Origin: Saccharimonas sp963550135
Lineage (GTDB): Bacteria; Patescibacteriota; Saccharimonadia; Saccharimonadales; Saccharimonadaceae
NCBI GenBank assembly: GCA_963550135.1
Contig: CAUVBP010000012.1
Coordinates: 1 to 37,192 of the forward strand
Length of the DNA: 37,192 nt
Direction of reading: 5' to 3'
Part shown: piece by piece, positions 24,042 to 33,160 of the stretch
How positions within the stretch are numbered: the stretch's first letter is position 1
Layout: each line of letters opens with the position of its first letter
Program-made: the position numbers and the translations under genes
The notes under the pieces: generated by a model
Told to the model about the DNA's origin: nothing
The model's database searches: none
The model's input: the letters and a program-made list of their open reading frames with translations, nothing else

Positions 24042-24716
24042 ATGGTCCAGCAGCAAGAACGATATACTGTGACGTCGCTTTCGCCGCAAATTCGCGATTC
24101 GGATCGCGTCAACGTGTATATTGATGGCAAATATGATTTTAGCCTGGATATTTCGCAGGTTGTTGATCTTGGAATTAAGGCTGGCCAGGTTTTATCGAAA
24201 GAGGATTTAGCCAATCTCAAGCAAGAGAGTGAATTCGGCAAAATATATGCCCGAGCACTTGAGTATGTATTGATGCGACCGCGTAGTAGCAGTGAAGTAC
24301 GTGATTATCTTTATCGTAAAACATTGGCTCGTAAATATAAAAATAGAAAAACTGGTAAGTTAGCGGAAAAGCCAGGTGTCGCTAAAACTGTGGCAGAGCG
24401 TGTTTTTGCGAAATTACAAGCGCGTGGCTATGTTGACGATCAAAAATTTGCCAACTGGTGGGTTGAGAATCGGCATCAGATTAAAGGCGTATCTATGCGA
24501 AAACTGCGTAGCGAATTGGCGGCAAAAGGTGTGGTAAATGTCATCATCGAGTCAGCAATCGCTGAGTCGTCGCGTAATGACTCCAGCGAGCTGGCTAAAT
24601 TTATTGCTAAAAAACGCCGACGTTATCCCGACGAGCAAAAGTTCATGCAATATTTAGCGCGCCAGGGGTTTAGTTTTGATGACATCAAAGCCGCCCTTCG
24701 TAGTGATGACTTTTAG
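24042..24716 (+). CDS. recX: RecX-family regulatory protein
   Basis: 224 residues, all-helical with the three-repeat RecX pattern: YARALEYVLMRPRSSSEVRDYLYRK, then VFAKLQARGYVDDQKFANWWVENR, then the distinct helix ARQGFSFDDIKAALRSDDF. An N-terminal extension of about 70 residues (ITSL-type beta region, DSDRVNVYIDGKYDF) precedes it, as in several RecX proteins. RecX caps or destabilises RecA filaments. It has its own -10 box and overlaps the 3' end of the convergent PRC-barrel gene by 4 bp. Confidence 0.92.
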   Translation: MVQQQERYTVTSLSPQIRDSDRVNVYIDGKYDFSLDISQVVDLGIKAGQVLSKEDLANLKQESEFGKIYARALEYVLMRPRSSSEVRDYLYRKTLARKYKNRKTGKLAEKPGVAKTVAERVFAKLQARGYVDDQKFANWWVENRHQIKGVSMRKLRSELAAKGVVNVIIESAIAESSRNDSSELAKFIAKKRRRYPDEQKFMQYLARQGFSFDDIKAALRSDDF

Positions 24717-25288
24717 GTGTCTGAATTTTGTCGAGCCTGCTTTGGTTTGCGGAACGGATTGATGTAGCTACCGACTACTTCGTGAAGTTCTGGCTCAGGG
24801 GCTTTAGCTTGGGAATGAACAACAATTGAATCGTTGTTGATCTCGATAATCTGGCTACGATGTACTAAAATCTCAGTGTCGTTGAAGCTGCGTAGCAGTG
24901 GCCGCTTGACCGACAGCTGCATAATGAGAAACTGCGTGGTATCTATTGTGAAGTCGATGACTTTACCAAGTTTATGGCGTTTTTCGTCAAGTACTAGTTT
25001 GTCGACGATATCAAACTTTAGCTGGTAGACGTCGTTGACGCGCACAACATCGGTCGGAGCTATGAATTGGTCGATGTCGTCGACAATGAAGCCCATATTG
25101 CTCAGTTCGCGGACATCGCTAAGCAACATCAGCGCGGGGTGTTGCTGAATTAGCGGCCCTGACACTTCGAAGGCGATAATTTGCAGATTGGCGGGATTAA
25201 TGATTGCGCGGGTTGTGCGCGCTACCTTGCCGCCAGTTTGAATACTGAATATTTCTGCATTGAGTACCGCTGAACCAAGCAAAATCAT
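24713..25288 (-). CDS. PRC-barrel domain protein
   Basis: 191 residues, no signal or membrane segment. Two PRC-barrel-like units are visible: LLGSAVLNAEIFSIQTGGKVA with INPANLQIIAFEVSG, and VLDEKRHKLGKVIDFTIDT with FLIMQLSVKRP. Such domains are protein- or RNA-interaction modules. It is the last gene of the pilus operon, 3 bp after the 91-residue membrane gene, so a role in pilus assembly or regulation is plausible but unproven. Confidence 0.7.
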   Translation of the reverse strand: MILLGSAVLNAEIFSIQTGGKVARTTRAIINPANLQIIAFEVSGPLIQQHPALMLLSDVRELSNMGFIVDDIDQFIAPTDVVRVNDVYQLKFDIVDKLVLDEKRHKLGKVIDFTIDTTQFLIMQLSVKRPLLRSFNDTEILVHRSQIIEINNDSIVVHSQAKAPEPELHEVVGSYINPFRKPKQARQNSDT

Positions 25289-25291
25289 ATA

Positions 25292-25567
25292 CTAAAACGG
25301 GTTTGTCCTATCGTTGGCTGGCGGCGGCGTGCTCGGTGCATTGCCAGCTGATTTTAGCTTGCGGATGCGTTTGATGGTAGTATCATCAAAACTAGCGGAG
25401 GTGCTAGCTTGCGGTTCTTCTGCTGGCGTAGTGAGTGTTTGGTAGAGTAGGATGGTAGCAACTGACAATCCGCCGGCAGCTAACATGAAAAACAATAAAA
25501 AGTGATACCGGCCAAAGAATTTAGCTGTCTTTGCGCCGAGAATGCGAAATGCGTCTGAGACTTCCAT
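25292..25567 (-). CDS. Small single-pass membrane protein in the pilus operon
   Basis: 91 residues. A basic N-terminus (FRILGAKTAKFFGRY), one hydrophobic segment (about 23-41) and a Pro/Ser/Thr-rich tail with the end DRTNPF. It abuts pilO, sharing its start with the pilO stop region. Its position after pilM, pilN and pilO is where pilP normally lies, and it could be a reduced PilP-like partner. There is no sequence motif to prove this. Confidence 0.6.
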   Translation of the reverse strand: MEVSDAFRILGAKTAKFFGRYHFLLFFMLAAGGLSVATILLYQTLTTPAEEPQASTSASFDDTTIKRIRKLKSAGNAPSTPPPANDRTNPF

Positions 25568-26175
25568 TATTTTGTATATACCTCCAGAGTTAGTGCGCTA
25601 ACTGTGATGCCGTTGTTGTCATCTTTGGCTAAGGCCAGGTTAGAAATTTGCATCCGGAAAAGCCCTTGTTCTAAAGAGCGCAAGAAAATGTATGCTTGCT
25701 CATAAGATACCGGATTACTCAAGTTAACGGTAGCGGTAACCGATTTGAAGCCGTCTGGCGCTGGTTTTTTAGTGTTTTTAGCAGTGCTAGACGACGATGA
25801 GCTTGATGAGCTGCTGGATTTGCTTTCATTTGCTGAAAAATCGATTGAAGCGATTTTAATACTAGCGCTATTTGCGTGATTTTCGATGTCGCTGACAATT
25901 TGATCTTGATAATGATATTTCTTGCTGGTCGAAACGATTTGTTCAGCGCGTTTTACGTCGCTTTTGCTGTTGTCTAGTTTCGATTTGAGGCTTGAAAGGG
26001 CTTGTAATTCGTTGCTAGAGGCTTGTGCTTCGGTATTGAGTTTGCGGGTTTCCTCTGCATATTTAACAATCTCTTGGTGTCCGAAGACGAAACTGCCTGC
26101 GCCCGCCGCCGCAATAACTAGTAGGCTCACGATAAGCAAAATGCGGAATGTAGTTGGTTTTAGAACGAATTTCAT
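25567..26175 (-). CDS. pilO: Type IV pilus inner-membrane assembly protein PilO-like
   Basis: 202 residues. One N-terminal membrane helix (about 10-30) is followed by a coiled-coil (LNTEAQASSNELQALSSL) and a ferredoxin-like C-terminal domain with YEQAYIFLRSLEQGLFRMQI, characteristic of PilO. A poly-Ser stretch lies around 120-132. It overlaps pilN by ATGA. PilN and PilO form a heterodimer linking PilM to the pilus base. Confidence 0.85.
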   Translation of the reverse strand: MKFVLKPTTFRILLIVSLLVIAAAGAGSFVFGHQEIVKYAEETRKLNTEAQASSNELQALSSLKSKLDNSKSDVKRAEQIVSTSKKYHYQDQIVSDIENHANSASIKIASIDFSANESKSSSSSSSSSSSTAKNTKKPAPDGFKSVTATVNLSNPVSYEQAYIFLRSLEQGLFRMQISNLALAKDDNNGITVSALTLEVYTK

Positions 26176-26738
26176 GGCAGTACCTTCTTTGAATAGATTA
26201 CAGTGTAATTTGCCTGAAATGTATTGTCGCCAATTTCGTGCGTAGCGTTTGATAGGCTAACACTGTCAAAAACTTTAACTTTGTTGATAGACGTCTCTTG
26301 CAAGCTATTTTTGACTTCAATGGCTTGCGCGTACGAACTGACGTGGGTTTGAATTTGCACAGAAGCAGTTCCAAAAGTCGTCGGGTCGATTGATATGCCA
26401 GTGAGCGAAGCGCCGTTTGGCAACCTCTTGGCAATCGCATTTAGAATATCAGTATATGGCGCTTGAGTGTCAAGAATGTATTTTGCTACCCGCAGGTTAG
26501 AACGATACTTTTCGGCATCGCTCTTGACCGAGCTGAAGGCTGAAGATTTACTTTGATTGTCATTTATGGTTTCTCTACTGGCAGACTGGTTGAATACTAG
26601 CATAAAATACGAGCTGATTAGTTCAACTACGATAATCACAACAACTATCAGCGACATGACAACATAACGCATTAAAATTGAGTTAGCCCGGGCAGCCTTA
26701 ATTTGCTTGCGTTCTTCGGGCGAAAGTAGGTTGATCAT
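26172..26738 (-). CDS. pilN: Type IV pilus assembly protein PilN-like
   Basis: 188 residues. The N-terminus MINLLSPEERKQIKAARAN is the conserved cytoplasmic motif that docks onto PilM. A membrane helix follows (about 24-48), then a coiled-coil and a domain with DILNAIAKRLPNGASLTGISID. It overlaps both neighbours by ATGA, showing tight translational coupling. Confidence 0.9.
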   Translation of the reverse strand: MINLLSPEERKQIKAARANSILMRYVVMSLIVVVIIVVELISSYFMLVFNQSASRETINDNQSKSSAFSSVKSDAEKYRSNLRVAKYILDTQAPYTDILNAIAKRLPNGASLTGISIDPTTFGTASVQIQTHVSSYAQAIEVKNSLQETSINKVKVFDSVSLSNATHEIGDNTFQANYTVIYSKKVLP

Positions 26739-27793
26739 TTTTTTACCTCCGATGGTCGTACGCTAGCCAGACCAGCGACGGTGATATAACGCGGACGAAA
26801 CTGGCGGTGCGGTTTCTCGAGCGACCCGAAATCAAGATCTTGCCACGGGCTAGCGACGCGGGCCGGCAAAATGAAAGCGTTAGTAAAGTATTCGCCGATA
26901 CCTGGCATATTTGCACCGCCGCCAACGATAAGAATTTGCTCGATTTTTTTATCCTCCGAAATACGTTCGCTGTAGTAACGGATGACCTTCTTGGCTTCTC
27001 CGACGATACGACCGAGGCTTGGTTTGAGGGCGGCTTCAATTTTGTCATGATCATCGCTTTGTCCGAGGCCGTTGAGGACTTTATACTGGTGAGCTTTTTC
27101 TAGCGACACTTGCATTTTACTAGCGATATCTAGAGTGAAGTTATTGCCGCCGACATTAGCCGAACCGGTAATGAGAATCGCTGAATCTTCCAGGACGGCA
27201 ATATCGGTACTGGTGGCGCCGACGTCGATAACTAGCGTGGTACGATTGCCTTCCTCGGTTTTGGTCAGGATGCGGGCGACCGCATTCATGCTCGGTTCAA
27301 CGGCAACTGGACGCAGATCGACTTCCTTGGCAACTTGCGTAACTGCATCAACCAGTGCGCGCGGTGCGGCCGAGACGACAACCATCAGGGTTTCTTTGGT
27401 GCGCTTAATAATTTCGTAGTCAGTGTATAACGAGTCTGACGGTACTGGTATATAGCGTTCGACTTCTAGCTGGGCAGCGCTGGCAATATGCTTTTCTTCG
27501 CTTGCTGGCAGAGTAAAGGTGCGCGAATAAGTGCGGCTCGTTGGCAAGCCAATTACTACGTGGTTAGAAGGCAGAGAGCCGATAATGCGATCTCGAAACA
27601 TATTGGCTATGTGCTCGCGCAGATATTCGTGATCATCGGTGTCGAGCGCCTCCTGTGTCTTAACCGGATCAAGATCGACTGAGCCGTAGCCGCGAACGTC
27701 AGCGTGTTTCTGGTTGATGGCCATGACTTTAACACCAGTATAATTGATGTCTAGCCCGATGATCGGTTTGTCTTTGAAAAATAGTTTTACCAT
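26735..27793 (-). CDS. pilM: Type IV pilus actin-like ATPase PilM
   Basis: 352 residues. The actin/FtsA fold shows phosphate-1 region IIGLDINYTGVKVMAI, TTLVIDVGATSTDIAVLED for the second, and ILIVGGGANMPGIGEYF for the adenosine site. PilM is cytoplasmic and binds the N-terminus of PilN. An AAAAGGG site lies just upstream of the ATG. The ~35 bp between it and pilC contain TATACT on the minus strand, a possible internal promoter for pilM, pilN and pilO. Confidence 0.95.
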   Translation of the reverse strand: MVKLFFKDKPIIGLDINYTGVKVMAINQKHADVRGYGSVDLDPVKTQEALDTDDHEYLREHIANMFRDRIIGSLPSNHVVIGLPTSRTYSRTFTLPASEEKHIASAAQLEVERYIPVPSDSLYTDYEIIKRTKETLMVVVSAAPRALVDAVTQVAKEVDLRPVAVEPSMNAVARILTKTEEGNRTTLVIDVGATSTDIAVLEDSAILITGSANVGGNNFTLDIASKMQVSLEKAHQYKVLNGLGQSDDHDKIEAALKPSLGRIVGEAKKVIRYYSERISEDKKIEQILIVGGGANMPGIGEYFTNAFILPARVASPWQDLDFGSLEKPHRQFRPRYITVAGLASVRPSEVKK

Positions 27794-27828
27794 GGATGCC
27801 CTTTTCTATATACAGTATAGCATAAGTT

Positions 27829-29055
27829 TTATTGTTTAATACTCGTTGATAAGCCGGCAATTGGCATCATAACGCTGGCGGCAATTAGCCCCACCATGCC
27901 GCCCATCAGCACGATCATTACCGGTTCAATAATTGAGCCGATACTATCGATGGCGACATCGACTTCTTCTTCGTAAAAGTCAGCCACCTTGACTAGCACG
28001 ACGTCGGTTTGGCCAGTTTCTTCGCCGACGGCTAGCATCTGCGAGACGATTGGCGGAAACAATCCAGTTTTTTCGATGATTGTTGATAAGTTTTTGCCGT
28101 TTTCGACTTCCTTGGCAGCTTTTAGTAGAGCTTCTTCGTAAACAACATTGCCGACTGAATGCGAAGTGACTTCAAGCGATTCTAGGACGGCCGCGCCAGA
28201 CCCCATGAGCGCCGAAAACGTACGAGCAAAGCGGGCGACAGCCACTTTCTGAATAATGCTACTAATAGCTGGTATCTTGAGGACAAAACGGTGAAAAGTG
28301 TGTTTGCCAGCTGTGGTATTCAGCCAGCGCCGCAAGAAGTAAACGATAGCGATTAGTACTGGTACCAGCAAGTATCCTTTAGTCGTCAAAAAACCGCTAA
28401 TTGACAGCATCACTTGAGTCAAAGCTGGTAGTTCAGCATCCTCGCCGCCAAACCCTTTAATCATTTCGCCGATTTGCGGGATGACAAACACCATTAAAAC
28501 CAAAAAAGCCATAATAGTAATAACCAGCAAAACTAACGGGTAAGTCATCGCTCCTTTAATTTTTTTGCGGATGCCAGCGCTTTTTTCTTGCTGAATAGCT
28601 AGGCGCCTAAGGATATCGTCAAGGATACCGCCAGCTTCGCCAGCGCGCACCATATTGACATAAACATCGTTAAAAGTAGCTGGATGTTTGCCCAGGGCAT
28701 CGGCTAGCTGCATACCAGATTGAACGTCTTTAATGATGTCGCCAAGGACTGCCTTGAGGGCTGGACTATCAGTGTGATCATGTTGCGAAGAAAGTGCTCG
28801 CAGCAACGGCACGCCAGCACTAACCATGGCGCTCATCTGGCGGGTGAACATCACGATGTCGTCGGTTTTAACTTTTTTCTTACCGCCGCCAAAACTAATA
28901 CTGGCTAGTCCTTTCTTTTCAAGCGAGTCAATACTGAGCGGTGACAAGCCTTGCTTGGTTAGAGCAGATAAAGCTCCAGGTCGATCGCTAGCCTCGATGT
29001 TGCCTTGGATGACATCGCCAGACTTATTAGTTGCGACATAAGAGAAAGATGCCAT
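27829..29055 (-). CDS. pilC: Type IV pilus inner-membrane platform protein PilC/GspF
   Basis: 408 residues with two GspF domains: VMFTRQMSAMVSAGVPLLRAL with DVQSGMQLADALGKHP in the first, FARTFSALMGSGAAVLESLEV with NGKNLSTIIEKTGLFPPIVSQM in the second. There are three membrane helices, the last at the C-terminus (IVLMGGMVGLIAASVMMP). It anchors the pilus and couples ATPase motion to pilin extrusion. It starts one base into the pilB stop. Confidence 0.96.
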   Translation of the reverse strand: MASFSYVATNKSGDVIQGNIEASDRPGALSALTKQGLSPLSIDSLEKKGLASISFGGGKKKVKTDDIVMFTRQMSAMVSAGVPLLRALSSQHDHTDSPALKAVLGDIIKDVQSGMQLADALGKHPATFNDVYVNMVRAGEAGGILDDILRRLAIQQEKSAGIRKKIKGAMTYPLVLLVITIMAFLVLMVFVIPQIGEMIKGFGGEDAELPALTQVMLSISGFLTTKGYLLVPVLIAIVYFLRRWLNTTAGKHTFHRFVLKIPAISSIIQKVAVARFARTFSALMGSGAAVLESLEVTSHSVGNVVYEEALLKAAKEVENGKNLSTIIEKTGLFPPIVSQMLAVGEETGQTDVVLVKVADFYEEEVDVAIDSIGSIIEPVMIVLMGGMVGLIAASVMMPIAGLSTSIKQ

Positions 29056-30839
29056 TAGGATTCCCTCGTAACACGCAGCACCTCGTCGAGCGTAGTGTTG
29101 CCGCGTAATGTTTTAACTAATCCATCAGATTGCATTGTAATCATTCCCTCCTTGATTGCTTGATCTTGAATCTGGTTGCTAGTGGCGTCGGAAGTTATCA
29201 TTTTTTGAATTTCACGCGACATGCCCAACACTTCGTAAATACCGACGCGCCCCTTGAAGCCGACGTGTCCGCACTCGTCGCAGCCGCCTGGGTGCGCTCG
29301 CCAGAGGGTGCGAATAGTAGTTTCGTCGGTGCCAGCTGGTGTGTCGCCGCCGACTTTTTGCTCGATGGCTTGTAATTCTAGATCATGAATATGTGCAAAC
29401 GTTTGGTCTGGACGTAGATTGAACAGCGAGACTATTTCGTTGATTTCGTCTGGCGTCGGTACGTATTGTTCGCGGCAGTTCATGCACAGTCGTCGTACTA
29501 AGCGCTGACCGACGACCGCCTTGACTGTTGAAGCGATCAAGAATGGCTCGATACCCATATCCAATAAACGTGGTAGACAAGTCGCAGCATTGTTGGTATG
29601 CAAGGTTGAAAATACCAAGTGCCCAGTCAATGCCGCCTGCACGCCTAGATTGGCGGTCTCGCCGTCGCGGATCTCGCCGACCATGATGATGTTCGGATCT
29701 TGGCGCAGCAGTGCTCGCAGCCCCGAGGCGAAAGTCATACCAGCTTTGGCGTTGGTTTGGGTTTGGTTGACGCCGGGGATCTTGTATTCGACTGGATCCT
29801 CGATAGTTGAGATATTAACTTCCGGCGTGTTTAGCATAGATAGTACTGAGAATAAGGAAGTGGATTTACCGCTACCGGTTGGACCGGTTACTAGAATCAT
29901 GCCGTTTGGTTCGGCAATAGCGTTATTTATGATGGATAGCGATCTGCCCCAATAACCAAGTTGTTGCAACGTGATTGCTTGATTGGACTCGTCGAGAATT
30001 CGCATGACAACTTTCTCGCCGTCGGTAATTGGTAGAGTGCTAACGCGCAAGGCGTATTGTTTGCCAGCGACTTTAATTTTGAAGCGGCCGTCTTGCGGCA
30101 CGCGACGCTCGTCAATCTTGAGGTTGGATAGAATCTTAATACGGCTGACCAGTGCATTTAGCACGTTGCGCGGTAATTGATTGACTTCTTTGAGGACGCC
30201 GTCGATGCGGTAGCGTACTTGCACGAAATTCTCACGCGGCTCAATGTGAATATCTGAGGCCTGAGAACGGATAGCATATTCTAACAGCAAATTAACGGTT
30301 TGGGCGATTGGCGAATCCTCGGCGACGTCGGCTTCGGAAACTTTTTGATCCGAACCGTCATCTTCGCGCTGCACGTCAATAACTTCATTAAGCTCTTGAT
30401 TAACATCGCCGCGGTAGTTCTCTAGACACTGCAAAATATTAGAATGCGGTGCAATATATATTTTAGTATTGCTGCCGATCTCTTTCTCGATAAAATTAGT
30501 AGCCAGCACATCATCTGGATCATCCATCGCCAAGTGCATGGTACCGTCTTCGTCGATTTGAAAAATCACTGCATTGTATTGGCGGGCGATACGCTCTGGG
30601 ATGCGGTTCAGTACCTCGCTCGGAATATTACGTGGATCGACCTCAATGTAAGGTATGTCGGTGTATTGTGCAAAAAGCTTTGTTAAATCAGTCTCAGATA
30701 TTAGTTTCGAGTCTAGCACAATATTTTGCAGCGGCCGCGAAGAACGTTCTGCCTCTTCTATTAGCGGCTTGAGAGTTTCTTCGGTCGCAACATTATTACG
30801 CGTCAGAATCTTGACCAGAGTATTATTTAGGATCCTCAT
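29055..30839 (-). CDS. pilB: Type IV pilus assembly ATPase PilB/GspE
   Basis: 594 residues. An N-terminal MshEN-type domain (about 1-140), then the ATPase: Asp box ASDIHIEP, Walker A GPTGSGKSTS, Walker B IIMVGEIRDGETA, and His box STLHTNNA. A Cys pair (CMNC) and a later CDEC are the usual zinc site. It powers pilus extension. No PilT-like retraction ATPase is in this window. It is first in the minus-strand operon and diverges from aspS with less than 100 bp between them. Confidence 0.97.
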   Translation of the reverse strand: MRILNNTLVKILTRNNVATEETLKPLIEEAERSSRPLQNIVLDSKLISETDLTKLFAQYTDIPYIEVDPRNIPSEVLNRIPERIARQYNAVIFQIDEDGTMHLAMDDPDDVLATNFIEKEIGSNTKIYIAPHSNILQCLENYRGDVNQELNEVIDVQREDDGSDQKVSEADVAEDSPIAQTVNLLLEYAIRSQASDIHIEPRENFVQVRYRIDGVLKEVNQLPRNVLNALVSRIKILSNLKIDERRVPQDGRFKIKVAGKQYALRVSTLPITDGEKVVMRILDESNQAITLQQLGYWGRSLSIINNAIAEPNGMILVTGPTGSGKSTSLFSVLSMLNTPEVNISTIEDPVEYKIPGVNQTQTNAKAGMTFASGLRALLRQDPNIIMVGEIRDGETANLGVQAALTGHLVFSTLHTNNAATCLPRLLDMGIEPFLIASTVKAVVGQRLVRRLCMNCREQYVPTPDEINEIVSLFNLRPDQTFAHIHDLELQAIEQKVGGDTPAGTDETTIRTLWRAHPGGCDECGHVGFKGRVGIYEVLGMSREIQKMITSDATSNQIQDQAIKEGMITMQSDGLVKTLRGNTTLDEVLRVTRES

Positions 30840-30896
30840 AATTCTTATGCTAATTGTAGCGCATTTTATTTAGAAAAGCTATCAATGCAGCGCAGA

Positions 30897-30926
30897 TTGG
30901 TAAAGGATGGTCAAATCGAGTATAAT
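30897..30926 (+). promoter_or_regulatory. Promoter of aspS
   Basis: TTGGTA (30897-30902), 18 bp, TATAAT (30921-30926). The -10 ends 9 nt before the ATG at 30936. Confidence 0.65.
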
Positions 30927-30935
30927 AACAGAGAT

Positions 30936-32711
30936 ATGAAGCGAACTTTTAATATACAGGCGGCGCAACTTGCCGGCGAAAAAATTTCAGTTAGCGGCTG
31001 GGTGCACTCGCGCCGCGATCATGGCGGGCTAATTTTTGTTGATTTACGCGATCACACCAGTTTGTTGCAGCTAGTTTTTAATTCTGATAATCCGGAAGCA
31101 TTTTCGCTTGCTGATGAGCTGCGCGACGAATTTGTCGTTCGCGCCGAAGGCATGGTGTGCGAACGCGCGGCTGGACTAAAAAACGATAAAATTCCGACTG
31201 GCGCAGTTGAATTGGTGGTCGAGAGGTTGACGTTACTTAACCGAGCCGAGACCTTGCCAATCCAGCCCTTTGCCGAGGAAAACCAAGCGGGCGAGGACTT
31301 GCGTCTTAAGTATCGTTATCTCGACTTGCGCCGTCCAAAGATGCAACAGATGCTGAAAAAACGCGCTGAGATGTACCGACGGATGCATCAGTATATGGAT
31401 ACTCGGGACTTCATCGAGATTCAGACGCCGATTTTGGCAAATTCTAGCCCCGAGGGCGCGCGCGATTTCCTGATCCCCAGTCGTTTGCAGGAAGATAAGT
31501 TTTACGCTCTACCGCAAGCGCCGCAGCAGTTCAAGCAGCTGCTGATGGTTGGCGGTGTGCCGCGATATTACCAGTTGGCGGCGTGTTTTCGCGATGAAGA
31601 TCCGCGAGCTGATCGACTATATGGTGAGTTTTATCAGCTGGATCTGGAGATGAGTTTCGTTGAGGACGGCGAGGAAGTTCGCCGGGAAGTTGAGCCGTTG
31701 ATGCGGCAGCTCGCGACCGAGTTTGCGGGCAAAAAGTTGCTGGATTTGAGTAGCCTCGCGGTCGGTGATGGCAGTCCAATTCCGCGCATTGCCTACCGCG
31801 ACGCCATGGAGACGTACGGCTCGGACAAGCCAGACTTACGTTTTGGTATGGAGCTGATTGAACTAACTGATGTGTTTGCCAACACCGAATTTGGCGTATT
31901 CAAAAACGCCGAGTGTATCAAGGCGATTTGTGTTAAAAATGGCGCAAGTCTTAGTCGTAAGCAAATTGACCAATTCACTGACATTGCCAAGAGTGAAGGA
32001 GCGGGTGGTTTAGCCTACATTACTTATCAAGATGGCGAAGCGAAATCGCCAATTGCTAAGTTCTTGAGCGAGACAGAGCTCACGGCTATTCAGCAAAAAA
32101 CTGGCGCAGCTGAGGGCGACACCGTGTTCTTTGGTGCCGACGCTCGCTCAGTCGTCAACGCCGTACTTGGTCGTCTGCGCAACGAATTTGCTACCCATTT
32201 CAACCTGAAAGACCCGAGCGTGGTGGCCTTTGCCTGGATTATCGATTTTCCGTTCTACGAATGGGATGATCACGGCAAGAAGCTTGATTTTGGGCACAAT
32301 CCGTTCAGCATGCCAAAAGGTGGCTTGCAAGCCTTGGAAGCTGCTGCCACTGATGCTGATAAATTGGCAATTGTCGCCGACCAATTCGACATGGTGATGA
32401 ACGGCTATGAAATCTGCTCCGGCGGCGTGCGCAACCACAACCCAGCGGTGCTATACAAAGTGTTTGATCTACTTGGCTTTAGTGAAAGTTACGTTGAGGA
32501 AAAATTCGGTGCCATGCTAAACGCCTTCAAATACGGCGCACCGCCACACGCTGGCTGTGCCTTTGGTGTCGACCGCATCCTCATGGAACTCATTGACGAA
32601 ACTAATGTCCGCGAGACATTGGCCTTTCCAAAGAACGGCTCGGGCGTTGACATGATGATGGATTCGCCGTCAACGGTTGATCCAGCGCAGTTAAAGGAAT
32701 TGGGGCTATGA
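30936..32711 (+). CDS. aspS: Aspartyl-tRNA synthetase, probably non-discriminating
   Basis: 591 residues from the ATG at 30936. An open frame from 30885 would translate through the promoter, and the natural start MKRTFNIQ aligns with other AspRS. An N-terminal OB anticodon domain (GWVHSRRDHGGLIFVDLRDH), class II motif 2 (FRDEDPRADRL), a GAD-type insert and motif 3 (GCAFGVDRILMEL) are present. At the residue matching Leu30 of E. coli AspRS there is His29, the state linked to charging both tRNA-Asp and tRNA-Asn. Asn-tRNA would then be made by a GatCAB amidotransferase. Confidence 0.97.
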   Translation: MKRTFNIQAAQLAGEKISVSGWVHSRRDHGGLIFVDLRDHTSLLQLVFNSDNPEAFSLADELRDEFVVRAEGMVCERAAGLKNDKIPTGAVELVVERLTLLNRAETLPIQPFAEENQAGEDLRLKYRYLDLRRPKMQQMLKKRAEMYRRMHQYMDTRDFIEIQTPILANSSPEGARDFLIPSRLQEDKFYALPQAPQQFKQLLMVGGVPRYYQLAACFRDEDPRADRLYGEFYQLDLEMSFVEDGEEVRREVEPLMRQLATEFAGKKLLDLSSLAVGDGSPIPRIAYRDAMETYGSDKPDLRFGMELIELTDVFANTEFGVFKNAECIKAICVKNGASLSRKQIDQFTDIAKSEGAGGLAYITYQDGEAKSPIAKFLSETELTAIQQKTGAAEGDTVFFGADARSVVNAVLGRLRNEFATHFNLKDPSVVAFAWIIDFPFYEWDDHGKKLDFGHNPFSMPKGGLQALEAAATDADKLAIVADQFDMVMNGYEICSGGVRNHNPAVLYKVFDLLGFSESYVEEKFGAMLNAFKYGAPPHAGCAFGVDRILMELIDETNVRETLAFPKNGSGVDMMMDSPSTVDPAQLKELGL

Positions 32712-33136
32712 GTGCAATGTATGATCGACACGAAGTTAGCGTAAAAGTAGCGCTGTATAGCAGCGACGGCAAGCGTGTGCTACTGATGTATTATCCGCAC
32801 GATGATGGCTTTGGCTTGCCGGGCGGGCATATTGATGCCGGCGAAACGCCTGACGTGGCACTAGAGCGAGAGCTGCGCGAGGAGCTGGGCATCACAATTG
32901 ATGCGACACCGGCTGATTTCTATATGCGCTATCCGCGAGGTAGTGCCGTCAAAGATCATAAAATTATTCTTGGCTATACGGCTACGGTTGATAGTAACGT
33001 TGAACTGCCAGACCGGGCGTGTGATGGCGGCGAGGAACGTATAGTTTGGCTGACGCGAACAGAAGTCGAAGCTACTGACAAAATTGCGCCAGGCTATCGG
33101 GATTTTGTGCTGAAATGGTGGCCGCAAGAAGCGTAA
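32708..33136 (+). CDS. Nudix hydrolase
   Basis: 142 residues, overlapping aspS by ATGA. A complete Nudix box spans about 40-62: GGHIDAGETPDVALERELREELGI in its G, E, R-E and E-E-x-G positions. Preceding strands VSVKVALYSSDGKRVLLM are typical. Nudix enzymes hydrolyse nucleoside diphosphates linked to another group (damaged dNTPs, ADP-ribose, caps). The substrate cannot be told from sequence. Coupling to aspS suggests co-expression, not necessarily a shared pathway. Confidence 0.92.
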   Translation: MSAMYDRHEVSVKVALYSSDGKRVLLMYYPHDDGFGLPGGHIDAGETPDVALERELREELGITIDATPADFYMRYPRGSAVKDHKIILGYTATVDSNVELPDRACDGGEERIVWLTRTEVEATDKIAPGYRDFVLKWWPQEA

Positions 33137-33160
33137 TATCTTAGGAGGTACAAGCAGGCT

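Noticed and set aside
30885..30935. 17-codon extension of aspS.
   Set aside because: The stretch contains the -35 and -10 boxes, and AspRS normally begins at MKRT-like sequence.
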